DNA of 64,000 nucleotides from Branchiostoma floridae. Taxonomy: Eukaryota; Chordata; Leptocardii; Amphioxiformes; Branchiostomatidae. Position 1 is the stretch's first letter. Each line of letters begins with the position of its first letter. The stretch covers positions 26,711,278 through 26,775,277 of the forward strand of contig NC_049983.1 of assembly GCF_000003815.2 (NCBI RefSeq). Reading direction: 5' to 3'. This document shows, piece after piece, positions 32,701 through 44,700 of the stretch. Under the pieces are notes generated by a model, which did not search any database, was not told the DNA's origin, and was given only the letters and a program-made list of their open reading frames with translations. A program made the translations under genes and the position numbers.

Positions 32701-35700
32701 GGGACATTGTCTGTTACATTCTGCAACAGAGATTGTAACTGGACATTTGGATTAATGTAGTTACAGGGAAAAGCTGAGAGTTCTTGGACAGTAGAAGGTG
32801 CACTTGAGAAGTCTGGTTCATTGGCGTCTGTGATCATTGGATTGAATTCACTTGACTTTTTTACCCAGTTTTCAAAGGTAGCTATGTTCACATGTGAATA
32901 TAGATGATTATGCGTTACCAGCCATGTAAGAGCTTCATGCATTTTGGAAAATCGTACAATGTGTTGTGGGTCTGTTCTTTGTGTTTTACTTTCATTTGTC
33001 TGACAAGGGTGTACTATTACTAGCCCAGCTGTATCTGGCTATNNNNNNNNNNNNNNNNNNNNNNNNNNNNNNNNNNNNNNNNNNNNNNNNNNNNNNNNNN
33101 NNNNNNNNNNNNNNNNNNNNNNNNNNNNNNNNNNNNNNNNNNGTCTCATTTGCTCGTTTTGCTCTTTCCTGTGCAAGTCTATCTGCTTTTTGCTCAGTTG
33201 TCTCATCTGCCTGTTTTGCTTTGTATGAAGCTCTTCGTTTTGCAAGTCTTTCATCTTTTTGCTCACGGGTCTCATTTGCTTGTTTTGCTTTGTATGATGT
33301 TCTTCGTTTTGCAAGTCTTTCATCTTTTTCCTCAGGGGTCTCATTTGCTCGTTTTGCTTTATATGATGCTCTTTGCTGTGCTGCTTTTTGCTCACAGGTC
33401 TCATTTGCTTTCTTTGCTTTGTATGATGTTCTTTGTTCTGCAAGACTCTCTGTCTTCTGTTGATAGGTTTGTTTTTCTTGTTTGTCCTTGCATATTGCGC
33501 TTTGGATTGCAAGACCTTGCACTTTTTTATCATTTAAATTTGATGCTGCATTTGGTGACATTACTAATTGATTCAAGAGGCCTTCATTCCTGTTCTCTGG
33601 CATAGCACTTGGATGTTTGCTTGTGGTGCATGGCACAATGTTTTTCCCAGTACTTTGGTTACAATGTGGTGCAAATGGAAATGCTGTGTTTGGTTGTTGT
33701 AGGTTCTCTTTCGTAGATACAAACTCTGGTTTAACCAAGGTGTATGTGTGTTGTTGTTGAACTTGAAAGCAGTTTTCTGACTCAATCATAGAAGAAACAT
33801 TGCTAGTCAGATTGATAATGTGTATACCAGTAGGTTCAACTGATAAGAAAACATTTTCTGCTTGTACTGGGACAACCTCAAAATTGCATGTTGTGTTCCA
33901 GTTAAGTTGTTGCAAGAATGAAACTAGATTGCTGTTTGAACTGTGCATGCTTAAAGTAGAAGTGCCATGGCTATCTGGCAATGCTGTTATGGGACTTCTG
34001 GCATGTGAGTCATAAACAAAATACTTGTTATCAGCGTGCAACAATGCTACTGTTGAACCAGTTATTCCATGTGCTGTTATGAAAAGACAAGTGTTGGATT
34101 CAGCAAATGCTGCTTCTAGGGCTTTCTTTAAGGTGTAATAAGGATAGACTGCTTCTGTGGCAAATATGTCTCCAGTGTAAGACTCTTTTATTGATACACG
34201 TACAGTATTGTTGTAAAGTTGCAAATAGTCTGGAATATCATCAACGGAGAGGAACTCCACACCAGATCTTAGTGATGGTTTTATGTAGGTGTATAGTGCA
34301 TCTCCTTGAAAAAGTACACCATCAAGGTCTGTACTTGTCCAGGTAATTGCTTGTCTGCAAGTACTGTGGTTAACAACTGCCATTAAAGCATTTGCAGTGC
34401 ATTGTTTGCCTCTATTATCTCCACTGAAAATGATGTCACCTTGGTGGTATTTTCCCGATAAAATAGATTCACACATTGTTCACAATATATGTGTTCTTTG
34501 CTTGACTTTATTTGCACAATGCACAGTGCTCAGTGGCACGATTGAGTCTGGTGTGTGCAAAATGCACAGTGCTCAATGGCACGATTGGTCTGGTGTGTGC
34601 AAAATGCACAGTGCTCAATGGCACGATTGGTCTGGTGTGTGCAAAATGCACAGTGCTCAATGGCACGATAGGTCTGGTGTGTGCAAAATGCACAGTGCTC
34701 AATGGCACGATAGGTCTGGTGTGTGCAAAATGCACAGTGCTCAGTGGCACAATTGGTCTGGTGTGTGCAAAATGCAGTGCTCAGTGGCACGATTGAGTCT
34801 GGTATGTGCAAAATGCACAGTGATCAATGATCTGTTAATAGGTCTCAAGGTCTAATTTGGTTGGATCAAGGACTCTCTTTCAAACCTCTTTGGTTGGATG
34901 CAAAATGTAATGCGTAGATTTCAGCAGAAGAAGTATAAATGTGTACTGTGTAAAATCTTATTGAGTACAGACTTTTGCTAGCTGTAAGTTTCTGTATATT
35001 ACTGTGTCACTTGTATATATAGCAGAGAACAGTCTAAGGCGTCACTGAAACAGAAAGAAAATATTGTCTTGATCACATAACATCTTACTAGTACCAACAA
35101 AAAGCAAAAATCTACAAAAGTTCAGGTGTGACATCTTGCCAACTGCTTTGCTGATTGTTTAACAGTTAGCTACAATCCGTTGTTTTCTACTATTCTTTGG
35201 AAATGTATGTTTTAATGTATTAGAATCCGATCCATCTTTTCAACTTGTACGATATTTTTACAATCAAAAATGCCCTGCATAATGCCTCGCATCGGCTCAA
35301 GCACAGTGCACCATTAAACTATCTAAATTCTCGTCAATCCCCACACACTGGTTTTACTAAAAAAACTATATACCGTTCCTTGGAAATATGTTTCAATGTG
35401 TCCGAATTCATGATCACTATCTTTTCAAATTGTACGTTACTCTTACGATCGAAAATGTCCTGCAGGACCTCCTGCAGCTGCATATATAGACGCACGCCCC
35501 CCTCCCACCCGCACGTAAACTGTTCCAATCGTTGCACAATAAACTTGACTGTATACCCTCCACAAAATCTTTCGTCAAATGTCGTGCTCATTTTACTCAC
35601 ATGACACTACGCCTTAGAATGTAATGTTATATTTTAATACATCCGAATTCCAGAAAGATAACTTTACAAACTGTACCAATTTCTGTACGATAAAAATCTC

Positions 35701-38700
35701 ACCTCCTCCGCACCGTCAACGCCCGTGAGGGTATTTACCGGAATAACCCGAAATGACCCGGAATAACCCGGAATAACCGTAATATTTCTTGTTCCCATGG
35801 CCATATATACATTATTTTATGCCAAAATATTGCATTCTGCGATCTTAACTTATCAAAGCACACTGTATTTCGGTAGCTTTCATCCTTTATTAAGGTTATT
35901 CCGGGTTATTCCGGGTTATTCCGGGTTATTCCGCTAAATACCCGGACCCGTCAACGCTATCGCAAAATGAACCGTGCGATTTAACGACAACTCCTCAAAT
36001 GTTACATGACCAGTGTTTTACTGCAAATCAAGAAACATTTTCCTTTCCTAGACTTTGCTAATGAGCGCTGCAATGTTTTCTGTACGAGTAGAGGTCATGG
36101 ATAAACAGTATTCTTACAACGTTTATTTGAAGGGCTAAGAAGGGCTGAGAATTGTCGTAAAAACGCACGGTACATTGCGTTTATTTGAAGGGCTGAGAAG
36201 GGCTGAGAATTGTCGTAAAAACGCACGGTACATTTTGCGACCATAGCAGACCCATCCAAGGACGAACCATTAAACCGGGGACAAAGCCGGGCGCCTGCGG
36301 CGCCCCGGCAAAAAATACTGAATTGTTCTTCACGGAAGAAACGGTAGCTAGTAAGGCGTGAGGAAGCCATAACACCCACCCACCCCAGATAGTTCTGACA
36401 GAGAGCTGCCGAACTCCGCCCAGCTACCCACGGTCGGACGGGCAATCGCGTAATTGAACGCAGAAAAGCCACTTAGAATGTTGGTTGCCTCCATAATTTA
36501 ATTTTCCTGTCCGCCCGGCTTGCGTATGGATCGGGGCACTCTGCGATATTAGCCTTCAGTGGTGTGGACAGATGGTGTTGTGTAACGTCCGCTCTGCCAG
36601 GATCAAGAGTAATGCACTATTAAAACTTTCGGGTTAGGCGGGGAAAAACACGTCGTTAATGAAGCATCGGAGGACAGGATGTATTAAGGTGGTGGAGCAG
36701 ACAAGGTCAGAAGGAAACGGTCTCTCGGACATGTTATTTTTTAAACCATCAAAGTTTTCTACGAATTTTAAGCCATGTTGATTTGATTATTAGGATGGCA
36801 TCCTCTGGGGACCAGAAACTGATGAGAGTGTGCGAATAAAAAAGTTTGACCCAAAAAGTTGCCTTTATTATGAAACCAAGACAAGTAGTCACGAAGGTTG
36901 AACACACGGAGTATAGTTTACCGAACAATAGATTCTTCATTTCTGTTCTTTCACATCTTCTGTGACCTTGGAGTATTCTATGACACTATATATATATTGC
37001 TATCAATTTTTCGATGTTTGTTTTTGCAATCCTTGGCCTACATTTCCTTATTTTGAAGCTGCTTTGTACGATGTACAGTATGGTTGAAAACCTGATTGGA
37101 AACAGCCGAAAATTGATGTCATCCATATAATCAAATCAACAAGGCCTTCCTTTTCCCAGGGGATTTCAGATCTATCAAGAATATTACTGGCTGTTTGTCC
37201 TGGGGTTTGAGAGGATCATCATCTTCTTGTTGTCACTCGAGGGTCCAACAGCTCTTGGAACAACGGGAAAGACTGTAGTGTCATAAGGGGCTAGAAAAGA
37301 GTTTACGCATGAAATACCTTGCAATTTCATCTGGTTTAACGCAGCAGTCCCGTTCCAACGTGAAAGTTGGCGTCACAGTCAGACATTGAGAGCCACTGAT
37401 ACCGTGTGGCCTTGTAAACAAGCTCCAAACAGCGTAACAGAACCTTACCCGGGGCTGCAGCCTTGATCCGGCGTGCCGACTCGTTATTCTATCCCAGATC
37501 TCCATAGCAATAGATATACACATCACGCCATGGATGGAAGTAATGGTGTACTTCAGTGCAAACAGAAGAGTTACAAAGTTAGATAACAGTCAGTCTCATT
37601 GGCTGGTTACAGTGGCAGCGACACATGGGGACATGGAGGAAGACCCCCCCCCCCCCCCAATCAAACTGAAACGTGAAACTTCACTTGGAAATTTCATGAA
37701 ACCTAGCGAAATTTACCAATGAAATGCAGGAAATGGCTTTTAAAGGGTCCAGATTTCCAAATTTCTTCGGACCTCTCTGTCGTTATACAGCCATTGCCGT
37801 ATGTGTACCATATCCCATAGATGAACAGATTTCTGCCTGATGCCGTCACTGGTAAGGACAGCTATGTGAAGGTAACACAAACAGCATTCTGTAAATACAA
37901 TAGCCAATTTCTTTGCAACACGCGTGAGAATACAAGGTAAATACAAGTACGAATACAATTCCCCAATGTCAAACTCTCTTGATAGATACCAATCGCTTCA
38001 AGGACGACTAAGCACCATCCCTGCCAGTCTTAAGGGACTAAGTTAATATCATATCCTCAGTTCTTGTATCTTTTAATCTAAGAGAGGCCAACGATGCACC
38101 TCGCTGCTGGATTAGGAGATGGAGCGATAAGATGGAATTATAATATCTTTTATTATATATTTTCATTTCGATTTTTGATTTGCTTATTTTTTTTAATTAT
38201 CTGTTGTTTTGTTTTGTTTTATTATATTCAGTAACCGTGTGCTTCTATTTGTTTTCGGTAGCGGCACTAATTTAAGTTGCGACTTGAGTGTGTCGCCACC
38301 CTGTCTTTTAGCTATATGCTGCAATAAAAAAATACAAGCCGTACAAAAAAAGTTGATTCAGAAACACTACATCTGCACAGAGAGATATCGTAGCGAAACT
38401 TTCCGCCAGCTTTGGTGCACGTGAGCTCTCTAACTCCCTTTGGCGACTGTCTGTCGGCTATTACGAGAGAAACTACTGTGCCCGGCTCTTCCGTGCCAGC
38501 CCTGACTGAACTTGGCGGCGCTAATATAACATAATAATTACGACTTGAGTGTGGCCACCATGCCTTGTAGATATATGTTGCAATGAAAAAAAAAATACTA
38601 GGCTTACAAAAAAGTTGAAACGCTACATCTGCACAGGGATAGCAAGGCGAAACTTCCTGGCCGATTCGGTGTACGTGATATGAGTAGCCTAACTCCCTTA

Positions 38701-41700
38701 GGCGACTGTCTGCCGGTTATTACCAAAGAAGCTACTGTGCCCGGTTCTTCCGTGCCAGCCCTGACTGAACTTGGCGGCGCTAATATAACATAATAATTAC
38801 GACTTGAGTGTGGCCACCATGCCTTGTAGATATATGTTGCAATGAAAAAAAAAATACTAGGCTTACAAAAAAGTTGAAACGCTACATCTGCACAGGGATA
38901 GCAAGGCGAAACTTCCTGGCCGATTCGGTGTACGTGATATGAGTAGCCTAACTCCCTTAGGCGACTGTCTGCCGGTTATTACCAAAGAAGCTACTGTGCC
39001 CGGTTCTTCCGTGCCAGCCCTGACTGAACTTGGCGGCGCTAATATAACATAATAATTACGACTTGAGTGTGGCCACCATGTCTTGTAGATATATGTTGCA
39101 ATAAAAAATACTAGGCTTACAAAAAAGTTGAAACGTTACATCTGCACAGGGATAGCAAGGCGAAACTTCCTGCCATTGCCGGTGCACGTGAGCGGTCCAA
39201 CTAACTCCCATAGGCGACTGTCTGTCGGCTATTGCCATGGAAACTACTGTGCCCGGCTCTTCCGTGCCAGCCCTGACTAAACTTGGCGGCGCTAATATAA
39301 CGTAATAATTACGACTTGAGTGTGTCGCCACCATGTCATGTAGATATATGTTGCAATAAAAAAAATACAAGGCGTACAAAAAAAGTTGAAACGCTCCATC
39401 TGCACAGGGATAGCGAGGCGAAACTTCCCGCCAGCTTTGGTGCACGTGAGCGGTTCAACTAACTCCCTTAGGCGACTGTCTGCCGGCTATTACCAGAGAA
39501 ACTACTGTGCCCGGCTCTTCCTTGCCAGTCCTGACTGAACTTGGCGGCGCTAATATAACATAATAATTACGACTTGAGTGTGTCATGCCTTGTAGATATA
39601 TGTTGCAACAACAAAAATACAAGGCGTACAAAAAAGTTGGAACGCTACATCTGCAGAGAGATACCGAAGCGAAACTTCCCGCAAGCATTAGTGCACGTGA
39701 GCGGTCCAACTAACTCCCTTAGGCGACTGTACATGTCTGCCGGCTATTACCAAAGAAGCTACTGTGCCCGTTCCTTCCGTGCCAGCCCTGACTGAACCTG
39801 ACAGGGACAAGGTAATGATCATGTTTCCCGCCAACTTCACAAGAAAGCTCATCCTTCTTCTGACCTTGTGGGGAGATCTAAGGCTTGGCAACAGTTCAGG
39901 AACGAGCAAGGAATGATTACACTCCAAACTGGGGAAGCCAGACGCCTTAGGGGCTGCGTGTGGAACAATTGCTGGGCAAACTGGCAAGTCAATGTGGTTT
40001 ATTGTAAGGAATTGGTATCCGCTATACACGAGTCAGGGGTAGGAGGAACCCCTTGCATCCTTGGTCGGACGTCCTCATAGGAGACGGAAACTCTAAATAA
40101 CAAAGCTGCATCTACTTGTGCCGTCTTACACGTTGCATGCAATTCTTATCCCTGTGGACGAGAGGGTGGAGAAGGACGTGCACATCCCTCCTTCACCTTA
40201 AAAAGTCACGTGCAGGCCAGGCAGACGGCAAGGAACTGTCTGCCTACCATTGTCTTCAGAGACAGACGGATGCCAGCAACAACAATTAGGACAAGGAAAA
40301 AATTCGAAGTTGAGATGCTTTAGGGATGCAGTGAGGCATTATTGCATGGAGAATGAAGGAGCCAGACAGCGTCTTGGATCTGCTGTAAGGAACTGTAACC
40401 AGGCATGACGGAGTCTACATGTCTGGAGAGTGTCTGTATGGACAGAATTGATCCAGGTGATAGGAAGCTTTCACCAACCGGACAGCTTGATACTTCTGAC
40501 ACTGTAACTTCTGAAACTATGATCATTTAAATCCATCTCTATAACTACTTCAGGGTTACGTAGAAAGGTAGGTCAGTAAGGGGAGGAATGATTGTTGGCC
40601 CTATGCTTCCAACATACTTCAGCGTGGCCGTTAGAGATTATGTTGCTTATACTCCAGCATGCCTGTAACGGCTACTGTTACCTGTTTACTACTACATAAC
40701 AGCTGGATATCGCGTTACACATGGCCGATACTGTAGTCGACTTCGGAAATCGGCTGACCTGTGACCCAACATGGCCGACCGGTGTAAGATAACCTCATCT
40801 CAAACAGACGGTGATCGTAAAGCATTATGGGTCACCTGAGGACAGACGAAAACACGCGCAGTTCAACCGAGCAGAAATTGGAGCCAGGAAACATCGCATC
40901 TGGGTGATAAACTATTCTTATGGAAACAATTTAGATGTTATCGCCTGACGTAACATCCTGAAAGCCTCAGGGCATCATCATGAATACTTCATACGTTATT
41001 GCTGTTATTGTGGAGGAATGTGAAGAGCACTTCGGCGGGAGATTATAGTTCCTATGCCACCGTACATGACGTATGGCGGTATCGTATGTCATGAACATCC
41101 TTTGAACTTATTGTCCAGACTTTGATCTCACCGCCCCGAATGGTTTCACGTAATAACTAGTCAGCTCTGAGCTACGTTGTTGTGCAAGGGAAATGTGTCG
41201 TAAGGGCTGTAAAAAAAAGATTTAAGAATTTTTCAAAGCACTATCTTAAATGAGTGGCATAAAGCAAATTATTCTGAAAAAATGCTTCTTTTATCACATA
41301 AAATTTAAACACCTGATGGCTGGACTGCCGAAACCAGATTCTCCAAACCCTCCCCTTTTGAGAGATTTTGGTACCGTCCACATACCAATACCGCCCTACC
41401 CGCACCCTCCGTGATGTTATTCCCAGCATGAATAATGCAACGTCACATTAGCAGAAAAATCGTCATGGGCATAAGTTTTTACGAGCACCTTTTACTTTAC
41501 TGTGAAACGTTAGAACGAAGCGGACATATCATACGGCATTTATGTGATAGAGGACCCTATCTGCGCGCAGTGAAAGCCTTGATCCCAAACGTTATGGCAT
41601 AACGACTCTTGTGTCTGCCCGAGTAAAGTATGAGATCAGTCGGCCCGTAAACCCACAGGAGCGTCGCCGCTTCTGTACACATGTTGTTTTAACACGCGGT

Positions 41701-44700
41701 AAAACGCGCAGAGCGGTTTGAAGGCATTTTATAGAGGACGTGATGTGATCTACAAGCAGATGTGGGGAGGTGCAATTGTAACATTTTTTAAATCTTGTCT
41801 TCAAGGGGCCGCTTCTGTGCACATGTTGTTTTAACACGAGGTAAAATGCTCCGAGCGGTTGAAGGCATTTTAGAGGACGTGATGTGATCTACAAGCAGAT
41901 ATGGGGAGGTCCAATAGTAACATGTTTCTACACTTGTTTTCTAAGGGTTGCGTGTGTAACAAACGTGGACGGTTCTTTCTCATTTTCTGTACAGATGACT
42001 GTCTTAAAAAAAAAACACATCGAGTCCATCCTCTTGAGCGACATTCTACTTTTCTTACTTTTTACAATTAACCGGAAATTTAGCAAAGACATTTCCCTTA
42101 TCTGGATACAAAGTCTAAGTACCATCTTCCGTAGTTACCGCTGGCTCAGAAAAGTTAGGTGTCCCTGTGCAGCAACAATCCTCTAAAATTGACAACTAAA
42201 CTAATCGAGTTTCTTGTATGAGTTTCTTTTTTGTCGTGTCAATAAAGATTTCTATGTCTTCATTTGTCTTGTAGTCACCGTGTAGTACAGCCAGTGGTAC
42301 CCGTATGAGTAGTGAGGCTGTTATAAAGTGCTGGAGGCACCTCCTCGAATACGACCCCCATTTTACATACCTACTGAAAGATTGGTGCACAATACCCTTC
42401 ACCGGATTCGAACCGGTTTCTTCCAATTACCAAATTGGAAGCTGGAGCTTAACTATGAACCCCCAACCGACTGAGCTTATAAGGGACCAACTGAGCGTTA
42501 TGTTCTGGTTAAACAAATGAATCTTAAATTGAAGGTGACCTCCTGTTTCCAACTTTTTTCATCACATTCAAAGTTCGCATATCTACAGCACTTCATTTCT
42601 GAGTGCCTATGTACCAAGATGACGTCATATCTCCACATACATTTCCCCGCAGCTGACGACACTTCCCTGCCTTTCCTCGCAAATTTGCAGCTTCTATCTA
42701 CACCACATTCATAATTCTCATATCCAAGGACGTTATGTAAGGTCCTAGGCATATATGTAGCACTTCATTTCCGAGTGCCTAGATATCGAGATGACGTCAT
42801 ATTTCCACTTACAGACGATATCAGCTCGCGCAGCTGACGACACTTCCCTGCCTTTCCACAAATTTACCGCTCCTATCTGCACCACATTCATAATTCTCAT
42901 ACCTAAGGAAGTTATATCATATAGGGTCCTTGGCATATCTATAGTACTTCATTTCTGAGTACCTATATACGAAGATGACGTCATATCTCCACATACATGC
43001 GATATCTTCCCCCGCAGCTGACGACACTTCCCTGCCTTCTCGGCAAATTTACAGCCTCTATCTACACCACATTCATAATTCTCATATTCAAGGACGTTAT
43101 ATAAGGTCCATGGCATATCTATAGCACTTCATTTCTGAGTACCTATATACAAAGATGACGTTGTCGGGCGTGGTGTAAATGGTAGAGCGTTCGGCTTGGA
43201 ACCTATAGGTCCTGAGTTCGATACCCACCGCGCCCCCGACGTTGTGCCCTTGGGAAATGTACTTTACACGACCTTCCTCACTTCACCCAGGTGTAAAAAT
43301 GGGTACCTGACTTCGGTCGGAGAGGTAAAAGACTACCTTTACTTTCTGTCTGCACCGTGTATGTGGCACTGTTGAATATAAGTTACAAAACCTTGAGTAC
43401 AGTGCCACATTGTCCTCGGCTGTCCAAAAGCAAATAGGGAAAATATTACGTCATATGTCCACATACAGACGATATCTTCCCGCGCAGCTGACGACACGGC
43501 CCCGGCTTCCCGCGCTAATTTACAGCCCCTATAACCCACCGTGCCGCGGCGGCGTGTCGCTCAGCAGTTATCACGGAAACACTCAAAGTTCAGCCTCAAT
43601 CCGCGGTTTTACGACTCTCCTCGTGCAGCTGCGGCAGGAGCAGGTCAGAGTCTGGTTTACGGCAACCGGGCAGGGTTTTCTGGCTGGCTACAGATCTGCA
43701 AACTGAGCCCAGTCTGCACCAACATCGACCTTCGACAGGCCAACATTGCTGCCATTGGATCCAGTGTTGGAGTGGAAAGATATGACGATGACCAGGTGGA
43801 TAAATGGTCCTTGCGTCTAAACGCAGACAAGCCGGGGTCATTACAAAAGCAATAATGTATCCCAATCGTGAGTGGTTGGTCAAGGAGGGAGAAAAAGAAG
43901 GAGCAGTAACAAAGTCCTGTATTCACAACCACGTGCACATCTTTTTAAGAGCCTTCGTTTTGATGACCGTCTGCCATCTTCAGGGCAATGACAACCAGGT
44001 TCACTTTACACTATTCCAAACCCGTTAACGTTTCAGCTCACTGGTTTACCTGCTCTGCAAGTACTAACGTATTGATCATCAGTACATACAGGTTGATTGT
44101 ACGGGGAAATGTCCGTGCGGTTTTTAACAAGTACGATGAACCACAATTAAAGGTCCGAACACCACGTCTTAAGGATTGCACTACCTTTTAAAGCAGCGTG
44201 CAAGCTAGGTGAGTAACACCGCCGGAATTCGATCTTTTAACCCCCTGGTCCGTAACAACAGAAACCAGAAATCATTTGTATGAACCCTCTGGGAGAGTTC
44301 AGGGCCACAGATATAAAATATCCCCAATAGTCCCGTCAACTTTTCCAGATTTCAATTCACCACGGTCACAAGCATGGCTGATATAGTGTCGGGTGTTGCG
44401 TCATACTTTTGGGGTCATGCTCAACTTGTACAGGGCACGCCTGGAAAGCAGTGCGTAAAGCACTGAGTGTGTCAACCCTGTATAAAGAAAACAGAAATAA
44501 ACAAATAAACTCAGGGTGTGCATGAATCTGGAGAAAGGGATGTGGAAATTTCCGTTCACCTAGCATTCGGTAGGGGGTGAGTTTGATCCCCGGCCGGGCC
44601 GTACAGCGTTGTACTTAGAGGACGGGAGCTATCACGGTGGCAGTAAAAACCAGGCCTCTCTACGGGAGTGCGGGGATCGTAGAATTCCAGCAAAAAAAAC

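Larger units (their letters stand above)
31968..34476 (-). mobile_element. Helitron-type transposon coding region, truncated and gapped
   Basis: The two coding parts, in the same orientation and order, are a protease-like domain with repeats (34476 to 33143) and a Helitron N-terminal domain (about 33038 to 31968). An N gap separates them. The Rep HUH motif region and helicase that should follow are absent, as the frame stops at RGSPQ. The element is therefore a broken copy inside the EF-hand gene intron. Its terminal signals (5' TC, 3' hairpin and CTRR) were not identified. Confidence 0.8.

Noticed and set aside
34397-34855. Cys-rich repeat protein on both strands
   Set aside because: Entirely due to the 42-bp minisatellite, whose length keeps frames open.
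39056-39445. 129-codon minus-strand frame
   Set aside because: It is a reading of the 258-bp satellite; the same peptide pieces recur once per unit.
42395-42485. Functional tRNA gene (minus strand)
   Set aside because: The B box and T stem are perfect, but the acceptor stem pairs only 5 of 7 and the D arm is irregular; a SINE-like body follows.
43541-43855. 104-codon frame next to the CRE array
   Set aside because: No domain resemblance, and the start overlaps the last array unit.
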